The notes below the pieces were generated by a model. The model saw only the letters and a program-made list of their open reading frames with translations, did no database searches and was not told the DNA's origin. DNA of 64,000 nucleotides. It comes from Hsuehochloa calcarea (Eukaryota > Streptophyta > Magnoliopsida > Poales > Poaceae). The position numbers and the translations under genes are program-made. Each line of letters opens with the position of its first letter. Position 1 is the stretch's first letter. Where the stretch lies: assembly GCA_036346395.1 (NCBI GenBank), contig CM070594.1, positions 57,707,519 through 57,771,518 of the forward strand. The letters are read 5' to 3'. Positions 1-11,586 of this stretch are shown in pieces.

Positions 1-640
1 GTGCGAGAAATCCTCGAGATAATTGTACTTCATTGAGGCAAACTCAAGTATCAGACGTGGACGATCCTGAGACAACTCAACAGAGAAGAATAGTAGCTCA
101 GAGAAATCTGCTTGAGCGTTTTTAGTATCAGTCAGAGGAAGCTCAGGAACTTCAACATATCAGCAATCTACTCGAGAAGCCAACCCGAGAGCTTGCCTGA
201 GCTCCTGGCTACGACCTCTTCACGCAAGAGATCGCACGAAGGCTTCAAAGCGCGATGACCAGACTCGAGCACCCTCGCCATCATCATTCCAGAAGTCACA
301 GCGGTACGACTCCATCAGCTTCCAGTCGTTTGAACAACTCACCGTATGGAGATCGGTGCGACAATAGGGTATGTCGTTCTCCTAACTTGAGAAAGGTTCT
401 TCGAACGCCTGAATATAAACAAGCTCTCAGGAGAGGTGATCATTTACCACTCCGACACAGAGGCATGTAGCAGCAGATGAGATACGAGGAGTATTACCCG
501 TAGAATCAAGACTTATCATAAGTCGGGTTTACCCACTACCGGGTATTATCGTGTACGATCATCTTATGACAAAAACCCCAAAAAAGGTCGTTTAGGGCCT
601 CAAAACAGCCTCTGATGTTTTAGCACCCATTTTCGCTATT
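1..640. other. Unrecognised stretch, possibly interior of a CACTA element
   Basis: No ORF here has a recognisable domain. The longest frame (255-470, plus, 71 codons) is rich in His, Arg and Ser and looks like chance. The stretch runs directly into the CACTA subterminal region, so it may be the non-coding 3' interior of that element, whose other end would lie outside the window. This is inference from position only. Confidence 0.2.
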
Positions 641-1076
641 TGTTTGTCGTTTAGTTTGAGTTTTTTTATATTCCAGATTGTGTAATCAACCATATGTAGA
701 TACTCGGGTCCAACTGTCCAGCAATTGATTGGTTTGGCTCAAAATTCAATTTTTTGCAATAGAAAAAAACTATCACATACGGTTCTAAAAAATAACTGTC
801 TGTGGAAAAAGCTATTATAGACGGTTCTGAACAAGAACCATCCGTGATTATCACAGATGGTTCTTATTAATCACAGATTGTTCTTGTTCAGAATCTGTGA
901 TAGCTTTTTTCACAAACAGATATTTTTTAGAACCGTCTGTAATAGCCTTTTCACATATAGTTCAAAAATTATCTGTGATGACATCATATCATCACAGACA
1001 CATAAATTCACACGGTTCAAAAACTGTCTATGATAACAGTTTGGAGCCGTTTGTGATGACCCTCTCTGTAGTAGTG
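640..1076. mobile_element. Terminal and subterminal region of a CACTA (En/Spm) transposon
   Basis: The right edge reads CTCTCTGTAGTAGTG (1062-1076). Its reverse complement, CACTACTACAGAGAG, is the usual form of a grass CACTA terminal inverted repeat. Inside it are many copies, in both orientations, of a motif close to ATCACAGACGGTTCT. This is the dense subterminal repeat pattern to which CACTA transposases bind. The opposite terminus is not visible, so it lies left of the window or has been lost. The 3-bp target duplication cannot be verified with one end only. Confidence 0.75.
770..945. repeat. Long inverted repeat in the CACTA subterminal region
   Basis: Arms of about 77-80 bases (about 770-849 and 869-945) pair around a loop of about 19 bases. 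Both arms carry the CGGTTCTAAAAAATA and GTTCTGAACAAGAAC blocks, with scattered mismatches. A transcript through this segment would fold into a long imperfect hairpin. Confidence 0.75.
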
Positions 1077-1618
1077 TAGGGGCAGCGGTGCTCCCGGCAA
1101 GGGGAGCGAGAGCACAACATAGAACACGAAGCTACGAACTCAAGGGTGGTGTCGATGTTGCCGGGAGATCAACGACGGCGGCGAAATGCGATGAAGAAGG
1201 TGGTTCGACTGGCAACAGGAAAACCTCGACTGTGGAGAAAAGAGGGCAAGAGGAGGGCGAACTCTGGGGATGGGAGGAGGAGGCCGAAGGGCACGCCGTG
1301 ACGTAGTTGGCGCGGAGAATGGATGACCAGAGAAGGAGAATGGGGAGGGAGAAGTTTCGGCCGAAGTTGGGGAGCTATGGAGCTTCAGTTTGGGGAGTTT
1401 TGACGCGGCTCCATGGGAGGGGAGGAAAGGAGAGGGAAGAAGGAGGGGGTGCTATTGCGCCTCTTTTTATAGGGGGAGGAGAGGGGGGCTCGGGGGAGGA
1501 AGGGGGCAGCTTGGGCAGCATGGGCTTGGCACGGAGGACCAGCATGGCCAGAGCGGCACGGGGATGGGTGGGGAATGGGCTGGGGATGGAGCGGCATGGG
1601 GTTGGCAGGGTATGGTGC
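1077..1618. other. GC-rich, purine-rich segment, unrecognised; TATA-like box on the minus strand
   Basis: The plus strand is strongly purine-rich, so several long open frames exist on both strands, but none resembles a known protein. On the minus strand there is a TATA-like CTATAAAAAG near 1467-1476, followed downstream by a pyrimidine-rich leader. That is the layout of a plant promoter or LTR U3/R boundary. It may be part of an LTR interrupted by the CACTA element. No function is assigned. Confidence 0.3.
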
Positions 1619-2480
1619 TGTAACAGCCCAACATCCCTAAGTTAGATTAGTTAAGCTTCTAATGTGCATTTGTGAAATTTTAGGCTTTTAAAAAATTTTT
1701 GTTGCAAAGCAAATAGGTTACAACCTGGTTTTCCAAAACCTGAAAATGAAAATTTTAAAACAAAATAAAAGTTTGTCAAGAATTTAAAACTTAGTTGAGA
1801 GTAGGTATAAAACCCTATATTGAAAATCCTTTAATTTTGAAAACTAGAATTTAAACGTAGTAATCTAATACCCCTTCTCCAATTCAAAAGCTCAAATTGA
1901 ATTTCGGGTAAAACTAAAAAGGTTTCAAAAATAGGAATGATTATTTTGGGATTCAAATTATCAATAGTAAAACCTCATATGCTCCCAGAATACTTGAGGT
2001 ACTTTCAAAAGAATTCTCGAAATTCAATTTGCTAATATACTTTCTTTATATCATAAATATGTATTGTCTTTTATTTTAAAAATATAGTAATACCCATAGC
2101 CGGGAATATTGTATTTGGATTTTATATGCTCCAGTGCTTGTTTGGAATTTTTATGGAATTTTTGGAGGTTATTTGGTTTCCATTTTATTGACACCACACA
2201 AAAACAAATCATCAAACGATCCATGACTGAGGCCCACTGAGCAAATCCTTCATCATCAAAGGTTACTCCACTATACAGAGAATCAATAACCATGTGTGTT
2301 ATGGGTGTTCTCGTGTGTGCGCGTGCGTGTGGTGTGCGTATGTGGTGGTGTACTCGTGTGTACGCACGTGTGGTGTGTGTATGTTGTGGCGTGTGCACAT
2401 TAGACATGTTCATGGGCATTCTGGTCCGTGCCTGGAACTATCTTTTCAGGCTTGGGCATTGATTTTTGCTCCATAAGCCT
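1619..2480 (+). mobile_element. Probable truncated Ty3/gypsy LTR start
   Basis: The segment opens TGTAACAGCCCAACATCC, similar to the TGTAACATCC openings of the better supported LTRs at 5076, 11587 and 54692. It continues as AT-rich sequence, and its TATGCTCCAGTGCTTG and GGAATTTTTATGGAATTTT stretch resembles the U3 of the LTR at 5076. No TATA box, LTR 3' end or primer-binding site follows, so if real it is truncated near 2.3-2.5 kb. Confidence 0.4.
2290..2402. repeat. GT-rich alternating purine-pyrimidine low-complexity tract
   Basis: About 110 bases consist mainly of interrupted GT/GC dinucleotide runs such as GTGTGTGCGCGTGCGTGTGG. It is an imperfect microsatellite. Open frames across it are artefacts of composition. 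Confidence 0.8.
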
Positions 2481-3127
2481 GACCCGAAGGCTATAACAAA
2501 TAATAAATTATTTGATTTTATTCTAAAAATGAATTAAATAAAAAAATTTATTTCAGAATAATAATTTAAAAATATGTTATTGCAAACATATCGATCTGAA
2601 CAGGAAAGTAGACTAAAAGGAAAGACATAGAAGCGAACTTGGAAGAGACGTATGTATGGCAGAGGGCCTGACCGCATCGTGTGCCGCTGAGAAATAATCT
2701 TTCGATGCTTCTCTCTATTTTTCTGGCATCGTCAGAAGAGATATGAGGGCAAACAATGTCTCCTGAAGGCATAATAGACAATGAGCACGCTAAAGTAGGC
2801 GTGCATGAAACAAAGGAGATACAAGCAAGAAAAGTAAGAAGCCATACTCAGCCTTGCACAGGAAGCGGCAGTGTGCGATGATTCTACATTGGCAAGGTGT
2901 GCAAACAAAGTAAGAATGACGTGGTGACGAACAAAGATGACCGAAGGAAGCATGTAGAGAGCAGCAACAATGATGGAACATAATTGTAGGAAAACTAAAT
3001 CATAATCGTACATACTAATGTACAAAACACCTAATACTTGAGACAGATGGTGGGCACGGGAGCGAAGGAAGCGAAGGAGAAGGAGAAGGAGGAGGAGGAC
3101 AATCAGAAGGCATTAGAATGATGAAAA
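2481..3127. other. No gene seen; AG-rich run near the right end
   Basis: No coding frame with a recognisable domain and no terminal repeats were found. A GA-rich run (about 3060-3112) precedes the LTR-like copy that begins at 3128. Confidence 0.3.
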
Positions 3128-4754
3128 TGAAGGGATAAGGGTAGATTACGTTAGCTGATAATTCAAAAAATCTACCATATAAACTAGGATACCATACAAG
3201 CAAGAAATCAAAGATCGTCACCACCAGATGCGCAGTGCAACAGAAGAAGAGTTGGAGCAGCTTGGTCAACGAAGAGTGTGTCAATCAAGTGGTCGTAGTC
3301 GACCGTCTAGCGTCCTCGCAAGTCGATCGTCCTCGCAGTCGATCGCTTTCCTTGCAAAGTCGCGAAATAGTCCTCATGCGCAACATCAACCGTAGTAGTG
3401 CCTCTACAGTATCCACACATCCAGGGCAGGAACACTGTATGTCGATGTACTAGCACCAAGTCGCACGGGAAGGCTCTCTCAAGGAGATGACGGGTAGGGT
3501 TTGGTGAACAACTCACGTATCCTTGTCTCCACTTATCTCTTTTTTTCTCTAATAGCCTCAAGCATCTCCTTATATAGAGTCCATGACGGATCCTATCTGA
3601 ACACGTTTGACAAATCATATCTGTACTGGTTTGTTCTAACTCGTTAAGTGTGTGACCCTATATGTTCATGTATAGTTCGGTTGTGACTCGGAAACCTTTT
3701 CCAACCATGAGTCATTAGTGATACCTAGCAGCATATAATGATTCCGAATACACACAAATTATATCGGATGGACCTTAATGCTATATGATCTACGACTAGG
3801 TCCTATTTAATCTCGACCAATTCGTAACTCATTACGACCCGGTTTCGACTAGCCTACGACCAGCTCATATTTGGTCTCGACCAGTTCGTAACTCCTTACG
3901 GCCAGGTTTCGACCACTTAGTGGTCATGTTTGACCAGCCAACGATCAGCCTGTATCTCCATACAACTAGTCCGTATCTGATCGAACTGAATGACCAACTC
4001 ATGTATTCTCCCTTTACCTCACGATATCTAGTTGAACTCCAAGTGAGATATTACGTCATCCATGGACTGTTCAATACTTTCTCGATCGAGTGTCGGATAA
4101 CTTCACATGGTCAAACTCTTCGACCACTAGTTGCATAGCCATGCACTTTCTTTATCCGACCACAACGAGGGGAACAGAGATATCTCTCTTGTTATGTTAG
4201 GAGGGGCAAATCTCATATCCGACCAGTCATATCCCTCTGTATATTTCACAGCATACCTGAAAGCTACCTTTATAATTAACTAGTTACGTAGTAGCATCTG
4301 GCAACCCAAAGTGTACTCTTCCACATGTAGAAAACCATGCTGATATCAGGTCTAAGGATTATACATCATCATTGCTCGAGACCAACTGATGACACATGAA
4401 ATGATAACAATATCAGCAGTGTCTCAAGGTGGGTTAATCCAACACCATGTTCTCCAATATGTGTTCACATTATTGATTTGATATCCCTGTATCTATGACT
4501 AGTGAAACATGGTCATCATTCAATACATGTGATGGTCGATAGGATCACTGGTGTTCCGACCAGTGACATCCAACTAATGATACATTTAGAACGACATCAT
4601 ATAAGTTAAAAGAGTTTCTCCAACAAGTCACATACTTGTTAATCTTTATAATAGATAATTCATAAAAGGAACAAAATAACATTTATTCACTGACTCATAA
4701 ACATAGACGTGGTACAATCATCTCTTTGATTGCCTCTATGGTATATCATCAACA
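3128..4754 (-). repeat. LTR-like copy, left (putative 3' LTR of a minus-strand gypsy element)
   Basis: This segment is similar along its length to 9742-11410. Both begin TGAAGGGATA and share the block around CACCACCAGATGCGCA, the repeated CGACCAG-rich middle, and an ending near GATTGCCTCTA. Divergence is clearly higher than in the other LTR pairs here. The right edge (rc TGTTGATGATATACC) is tentative because no polypurine tract is visible beside it and no matching target duplication was found. A solo LTR of the same family is an alternative. Confidence 0.6.
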
Positions 4755-5075
4755 GAACACACTGAGACTCTATAGGGAAGAAAAAGCTAACTGCACAAGA
4801 GAAGAATCAGAATACATGAGGGACACCTGTAGGGAGTTCTTATGGAACTATGTATAATGTGGTCTAACAAGCAAGTTGGATAAAACAAGGTCTAGGACTA
4901 TTAACAACAAACATAGGTCAGTACAGGACATTGCAGCTCTCCGCATCAAACAGGCAGCAACAAGTATGGAAAAGATCAAGCAATACATATGGATACATAA
5001 GCGACCAGTCGCAAACAACAAGCATATTATAAAGGTAGGCTATAAAGGCAGCAACCACATAACTGACATATGAAG
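4755..5075. other. No gene seen between LTR-like copy and inserted gypsy LTR
   Basis: About 320 bases without a recognisable domain. A 65-codon plus frame (4876-5073) has no family match that I know. It may be remaining internal sequence of the surrounding minus-strand element. Confidence 0.25.
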
Positions 5076-8000
5076 TGTAACATCCTAATTTTCAGAGCTT
5101 TAAAAATCTTTTAAATAGTGGTAGAGAGAAAATTCACCATTTGGATTTATTTGAATGTTAAATTAAAAAGCTTAATATGGACTTTAAGGACAAACTGATT
5201 TAAATGTGCTTAATCCCAACATCAACAATTGTCAAAACTATTTTTTTTTAGATTCTATATGCTTGGATATATTTTATAGAATTTTCTGGAATTTTTCCAA
5301 AGCCATTTGCTATTTTCTAATTGCTAATTGTATTTTCTGGATTTATTTAAAAGCAAAATCAAAAGAAAATCCTTTAGAACAGTGCTAGGCCGAAGCCCAA
5401 CACTATTCCAGTAGCGCGCCAGCCCATCTCGCCCCGGCCGCGCTCTCGTCCGTTGGATGCTTGACGCGTGCCCTCATTTCCGATCGGACGCCCACGCTCA
5501 ACCCCGCCTTCCTCCGTTGGATGTTCGCCGCGTGGCTTCGCCACGATATCGCCGCTCGCTTCGCCCCGCCGCCATTGCCCTGCCGGTGGGACCATCACCG
5601 AGTCGTCGTCTCCGCGGAGCCTTCTTCTTCCTCGCGCCCGCGCTTCGCCCGCCATTGCTGGAGCTTCGAGGTTCGTCCGACAAAACCGATTCAGTTGCTG
5701 ATTCTTCGCGCCGACCCCACCAAATCGTACCTCGGTTGATTTCTTATCCGTTCCAAACCGAATCAACCACCAAATTGGTTTCAATCTCCCCGAATCTCGG
5801 AAATTCAAATCGCGGCCGTTTCGGACCCGATTTGGGGGTTTCCAAATCTCGGCATCTCCAGGCCTATAAATACCCCCTCAGCACCGCCCGGACCTCCGCA
5901 ACCCAAAGCCGCCACCCTCGTCTCCCCGATCGCCCTAGCGCCGCCGCATTTTGAGTTTTAGGGTTTTCGGCCGAGCTTCTTCTCCGGTGAATTGCGCCGC
6001 CGTCGTCGCCGCCCTTGCCTCGCCGACTACACCACCGTGATCAGCAAGTCCCAGGCTACCTCGGGCGCACCTCCTCGTCACCGAGCATCACGAGCACTCT
6101 CCCGACAAAACCCGAGCCTTCACCGCTTCTTCCTCGCCCGGCCGCCACCGTCGTTGCGGCCACGGTAAGGGCACCCCGAGTGCGCAATAGCACGGGAACA
6201 ATCTGGTACCCTCCATCGCCGGTGAAGTCGCCGCTGTTCACGGTGACCATCGGTCCCGAGCGCCGCCGCGCCGTTGTCGAAATTTCGGCAACGGCCGTCG
6301 GCCGGTGTTGGTGTGGCGGCCGCGTGGCGCCGGTCGCGCCAAGACACGCAGCACGTGGCTCATCCATCGCGCCAGATCTCTCGGTTGGTGCACTCGGTCC
6401 ACCGTGAACCCGAGACCGACATGTGGGGCCCACATGTCGATTTCTTTAAATCTATTTCTTTTCCGAATTTCTACCGACGCAAGCATTGCGCAATAATCCG
6501 ATATTCCTTTATAAAAATAATTCAGGAAATTCAATAAAATCCAAATTAGAGTTTTATTTGATTTTCAAACTTCCAAAGCCCATATCTTTTGCATCCGAAC
6601 TCCGATTGAGCCCATTCAAATTTGTAAATTCATATAAAATTAAGATCTATTTAATGGTGAATTTTATTTGAATTTCTGGAGTTGTTTTGCCTCTGTATTT
6701 ATTTGTTTTATTTTCTTTTATCTCGTTTGCGAGTAGACGTCGATACTTCGGGGAATTTTGCAGAAGAAGGAGCACCTCAAGACCAAGACCAATATGTAGA
6801 TCTATTCCAAGGCAAGTTATACCTTTGATCATATTGAACCCAGTTTTCAAAATACTTTGTTTCAATGTATTGCATTCTATTTCAAGTATTTATTTAAATG
6901 CTTTTGGGATAGTTATTAATCCAATTTGTTATATCCACATTGTCTATTGTATGCCATGATCTTTTGTCACCCTAGGTTGGTTAATTATTAGTTGGTATTA
7001 TCGTAGCACCAACGTGGGTTGGTTAGATACGATTAGACTGCTTAGCCATGCCACGAGTCATCATTTCATGTGAGAGTTGTAATTATAAACTTGACTAAGT
7101 GATTATGGAACTGTGTGTGTTGTGTGCTGTTACTCGTTGATGGCATGTGTTGCACTTAATCAACAGGGTGGGAAAAGATTTAGACTGAGGCAAGTGGTGG
7201 ATCTGTGTGAATGGTGGAACTGTGTGCTATAAACTTTATGATTTGGGTTAAAACTGGAAGTTTTGCCTTGGTCAATTAAGGACTTAACTTTGTGCGCCAT
7301 TGAACTGGGCCTTACTGTACGACCACATGCCTAGTATGGGCTGGGCCTAACTTAGTAAGTTATGGAGTCTTGACATTGACAACTCAGGTTGTATTTAAAC
7401 TGTGTGATGGGCTGGAGGTGTGATATGTCACATCGCGGGACGATTCATTGCATCCCCGTCCAACGGTGTGTGTCGCTCCAAGGGTGTGTGTACAAATTGA
7501 CTACAGAAAGCACATCGGGATCTGTCATTGTTTGAGATGAAATCTCTGAAAGGTTTTGTTATGGTCAGTGCTGGCCCCACTGATTGTATCGTGTGGGTAA
7601 AGTGTACAGCCTCTGCAGAGTGTTAAACCAATCTATTCGAATAGCCGCGTCCTCGGTTATGGACATGCTCGGGAATTTCACACGAGGGGTAGATTTTCAT
7701 AAAACAAATGGGAAGGGTCAGCTGTGTGAGATAACTTGTGCAGCTATGTGAATAACTTGATTAGACTGTGTATCCTTTGTGAAATCAATTGTTAACTTAT
7801 TATTGTCTATTGGTTTTGAATTATGCTTTCAATCTATTATTTGTATTCAATTGCAAATGTTGTATTTCTGCAAAATAACCACAGAAGCCATTCCTTTGGA
7901 ATAAGCCATCATCTATAAATTTCATTCTGTGGTATGACCTGCGAGTACGGTGTGTACTCACTCTTGCTAAACAAATCAACAGAAGTGGAGGATTCGTCGC

Positions 8001-8325
8001 CTGCTTTTGAAGAAGAGTTCTACGAAGGTTGATCGTTAGGGTCTTGATCCCAGTCAGTTGCCTGTGGTAAATTGATGGGAGCCCACTGGAGTTTATTTCA
8101 TTTCCGCTGCAGTTATTTCTTTATTGTCAGCCTTGCATGGCTTAATAAATGTAAAACTCGACCGTAAGGTCCCAACAGTTATTTGTTATTCAAAGTACTC
8201 GTTTATTCTTATATTCGTTGTATGGATGTGATATTTCATCGATGTTGACACTGTGTGCACTAGCGTGATCCTGGACTAGTGCAGAATACACAGAGGGTCT
8301 AGATTTGCATATTTGGGTCCCGACA
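5076..8325 (+). repeat. Ty3/gypsy LTR, about 3.25 kb, plus orientation
   Basis: It opens TGTAACATCC and ends in CCCGACA, giving TG...CA termini. A primer-binding site complementary to initiator Met tRNA follows five bases later. It has the same internal order as the LTR at 11587: AT-rich U3, TATA box, GC-rich leader, then a long AT-rich R/U5. No partner 3' LTR is present, and the element stops near 9147. It is therefore a truncated 5' part, apparently inserted into the minus-strand gag now seen at 9147-9741. Confidence 0.75.
5865..5872 (+). promoter_or_regulatory. TATA box of the 5076-8325 LTR
   Basis: TATAAATA lies in the context GGCCTATAAATACCCC, about 790 bases into the LTR. A GC-rich, CpG-dense transcribed leader follows, which is the expected position of the U3/R boundary. 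Confidence 0.7.
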
Positions 8326-8329
8326 GAGG

Positions 8330-8342
8330 TGGTTTCAGAGCC
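8330..8342 (+). promoter_or_regulatory. Retrotransposon primer-binding site
   Basis: TGGTTTCAGAGCC differs by one base from the canonical initiator-Met PBS start TGGTATCAGAGCC and lies directly after the LTR end. It fixes the LTR boundary and the plus orientation. Confidence 0.8.
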
Positions 8343-8541
8343 ATACTAACTGTAGGTCTTGACCTTAGCTAGATTGGCCGTTGTAGTGTGTCCAAAACTA
8401 TTTTCTAAAAGCAAATATTAACTTGCAAGATTAATTGAACTCTTTAACTCATCTCATGTCTCTCTTGACTCAACTATTGCTGAAATTCTTTATTTCCCTG
8501 CTATTTTGAAGTTGTTTTCATATCGTTGTCCATCTTGACAG

Positions 8542-9174
8542 ATGCCTCATCTTCAGAGTTATGGAGAGCGCAAGGGAGGACTTGCCGCTGAGCTTTGGAA
8601 GTTGTTACAAGTACTTGGAGGATTTGACCGTCCCTTGTACCGTAGCAATGCTTGGATCATGAACGGCCGAGGCCGTGCAGTGATCTGCCATTTGACCGTC
8701 CACGCTAGGAAGAACACCAAGGCAAGCAAACCACTGAACATCTCAGTTCGAAGGAGTGTTTGGATTGAAGCAATCCAGGAGTCTTCGCGCCTTGCCATCC
8801 TGAGGATCTGCAACATCTACTCTCGAGAGCTTTGTGACACAGTTTTCCGTTACCATCCCCGCACTTCCGACGTGGATCTTGCTGCACGTTTTTCGTCTAC
8901 GGAGGGAGAAGGCAACGCCACCGTTGTGCATCTTGCCCAGTTCACCGCTGCTCAAGAGGAGTCGTTGGAGTTAGCCGCTACAGAGCTGGAGTGTGCCTAC
9001 GAGACTCTTCAGAGAGCCGAAGAGAGGATCGCCATATTGGAAGAAACTCTTTATGGACGGCACGATCACAAAGAAGACACTGAAGAGGAAGACCCAGAAG
9101 AAGCTGATGGACCGGCTGAACCAGAAGAGCCAGCAGAGGCAATCGTAGGTCCCCTGAAAGTTTGCGATCAATAG
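8542..9174 (+). CDS. 5' ORF of a gypsy-type element, 3' part truncated
   Basis: A 210-codon open frame starts about 200 bases after the primer-binding site. Residues 1-125 form a mixed globular region. Residues about 130-175 are rich in Leu, Glu and Ala with heptad spacing (QEESLELAATELE, YETLQRAEERIAILEETL) and should form a coiled coil. The tail is a run of Glu, Asp and Pro. It is not gag, protease or polymerase. I take it for the extra leader protein found upstream of gag in some grass LTR elements, but its function is unknown. The last codons (about 9148-9174) read into the minus-strand gag sequence, so the natural C-terminus is missing. ATG 8542 is the first in frame. Confidence 0.55.
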   Translation: MPHLQSYGERKGGLAAELWKLLQVLGGFDRPLYRSNAWIMNGRGRAVICHLTVHARKNTKASKPLNISVRRSVWIEAIQESSRLAILRICNIYSRELCDTVFRYHPRTSDVDLAARFSSTEGEGNATVVHLAQFTAAQEESLELAATELECAYETLQRAEERIAILEETLYGRHDHKEDTEEEDPEEADGPAEPEEPAEAIVGPLKVCDQ

Positions 9175-9741
9175 GTCGCGGAGTTGCTCCTAGGTGTAAA
9201 TTGATCCGACTGGTAGGTTGAGCAACTAAGACCGGGCAGATCCCTTGAGTACCATGGGCAAGTAGTTTGCAATCACATGATCATCACCACCACTAGCTAT
9301 GATGGCTGTAGTGTAGATCTGGAGGAACTCCGATGGGTTTTGGGTTCCATTGAATTTCTCCAGGTTTGCTGGTTGAAATTTCTCTAGCCAGCGTACTGCT
9401 TAGAGCCCTGCTGAGAATGCACGACAGCCCATAATCGAGTCATGGCTCCATCTTTGGAAAGGAGCCAGATTTTAATTGGTGGGAGACCGATTCCTCTGGT
9501 TAGCAAACTGAGTATATGGTGTCCCAATTCGATCGTGGGCGTTGGTATAACTCCTTCGGCCGACTGCCCGGATTTGGTGATGTTGGAGATCACCCGAGCC
9601 AAGCAGTCGCTCCTCGTGACGAGGGGAGTGGCTTCATGAAAGAGCCATCTTCCCTCGTGACTTCTCTGTCTGAATCTTTGAGGAGGTCTAGGTATCAAAT
9701 GGTCTCTAGTCCGACCATGCTGACCTCTGCTAAGGGACAAA
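9147..9741 (-). pseudogene. gag fragment of a Tat/RIRE2-like Ty3/gypsy element
   Basis: Read on the minus strand, the frame contains WLEKFQPANLEKFNGTQNPS, then EFLQIYTTAIIASGGDD and, further on, LRDLLIANFQGTYD. These are the conserved blocks of plant gypsy gag (retrotrans_gag family), which builds the virus-like particle. The frame contains at least one stop. It starts just left of the LTR-like copy at 9742, as expected for an element whose 5' LTR is the right-hand copy. It breaks off at 9147 where the plus-strand fragment abuts. Confidence 0.7.
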
Positions 9742-11410
9742 TGAAGGGATACGGGTAGGCTACGCTAGCTGGCAATTCAAAAATTCTACCCGTAAACCAG
9801 ATGCCAGGCAAGAAAGAGATCAAAGATCGTTACCACCAGATGCGCAATGCAGCGGAAGAAGAGTTGGAGCAGTCTAGTCCAACGAAGAGTGCGTCGATGT
9901 AGTGGTGTAGTTGATCGTCCGACGTAGTTGATCGTTCAACGTAGACGATCGTCTAGCGTAGTCATCGCCGATCATCTCCTCTAGCAACCGATCACTTTCC
10001 TTGCAATGTCGCAGATCATCCTTAAGTGCAACAGTAACAGCAGTATGGCGTCTACAATATCCACACGTCTAGGGCAGAAACGCCGTACACCGGTGTGGTA
10101 GCACCAAGTCCTACAGGAAGGATCTCTCAAGAAGATGGCGGCTAGAGTTTGGAGCACCTCATGTCAACTCTTGTCGTGTGTCTTCTCCGTTACCTATGTC
10201 TTTCCCAACAGCCTCGAACATCTCCTTAAATAGTGCACGTGACAGATCCTATCCAAACACATTTGAGGAATTGTATTCGTATTGGTTTGTTCCAACCCGT
10301 TAAGTGTGTGACCCTGTAGGTTCATGCGTAATTAGTTGTGACCCGAAACTCCTTTTCGATCACGAGTTGTCAGCGGCACCTAGCAGGACATAACGATTCT
10401 CGAATACATACGAATTATATCAGACGAACCTTAATGAAATATTATCTATGACTAGGTCCTATTTGTTCTCGACCAGTTCTCAACTCCTTACGACCAGGTT
10501 TCGACCAGCCTATGACCAGCTCATATTTGGTCTCGACCAATTCGTAACTCCTTACGAACAGGTTTTGACTACTTCGTTATCATGTTCGACCAGCCTATAA
10601 CTAGCTCGTATCTCTATACGACTAGTCCGTATTTGATCAAACTGAATAACCAGCTCATGTATTCTCCTTTACCTTACGATATCTGGTTGAACCCCAGGTG
10701 AGATGATATGTCATCCATGGACTGTTCAATACTTTCTCGATAGAGTGATAGATAACTTCATGTGGTCGAACTCTTCGACTACCGGTGCATGGCCATGCAC
10801 TTTGTTTTTTTAACCATATCGAGGGGCCTAGAGACATCTCTCCTGTCATGTTAGGAGTCGTAAATCCCATATCCCACCAGTCACATTCCTCTGCATGTTT
10901 CATAGCATACTCGAAAGCTACCTTTATGACTACCCAGTTACAGAGTAGCGTTTGGTAACCCCAAAGTGTACTTTTACACATGTAGGAAACTATACTGATC
11001 TCAGGTCTAAGGATTATACATTATCATTGTTTGAGACCAGCTGATGACACATGAAAGCATTACAATCTCAGCAGTGTCTCAAGGTAGGTCAATCCAACAC
11101 CATGTTCTCCAACATGTGTTCACATTACTGATTCGATATCCCTATATCCATGACCGGTGAAACATGGTCATCAATCAATACATGTGCTGGTCAATAGAGT
11201 CACTAGTGTTCCGACCAGTTACATCCGACCAGGGATACATTTAGAACGACATCATCATAAGTTAAAAGAGCTTCACCAACAAGTCACATACTCGCCAATC
11301 TTTATAACTGGTAATTCATTCAAGGAACAGAATAACACTTATTCAATAACACATAAATATAGACGTAATACAATCATCTCTATGATTGCCTCTAGAGCAT
11401 ATCACCTACA
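9742..11410 (-). repeat. LTR-like copy, right (putative 5' LTR of the minus-strand gypsy element)
   Basis: It is the partner of 3128-4754 (same opening TGAAGGGATA, same order of blocks). The gag fragment lies immediately left and reads leftward, as expected if this is the 5' LTR. The outer edge, TGTAGGTGATATGC on the minus strand, is approximate; the scaffold gap begins 53 bases further right. Confidence 0.6.
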
Positions 11411-11462
11411 ACGAACGCTGGGATGACGTCAAAGTATGACTGTGTGAGTTACTTTGTTCGCT

Positions 11463-11562
11463 NNNNNNNNNNNNNNNNNNNNNNNNNNNNNNNNNNNNNN
11501 NNNNNNNNNNNNNNNNNNNNNNNNNNNNNNNNNNNNNNNNNNNNNNNNNNNNNNNNNNNNNN
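11463..11562. other. Assembly gap of 100 N
   Basis: Exactly 100 N is a conventional placeholder for a gap of unknown size, so distances across this point are not reliable. Confidence 0.99.
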
Positions 11563-11581
11563 GCGAGTGGCTGTAAACATT

Positions 11582-11586
11582 CATCT
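11582..11586. repeat. Left target-site duplication CATCT of the gypsy element
   Basis: CATCT directly precedes the LTR opening TGTAACATCC. The same five bases follow the 3' LTR at 34086-34090. Confidence 0.85.

Noticed and set aside
5374..6534. Multiple overlapping frames on both strands, up to 165 codons
   Set aside because: They are in the GC-rich leader of the LTR at 5076-8325. No domain, no start context, and composition explains them.
3128..11410. Exact target duplication for the outer minus-strand gypsy element
   Set aside because: The bases before 3128 and after 11410 do not match under any boundary I tried, so I report the LTR-like copies without a duplication.
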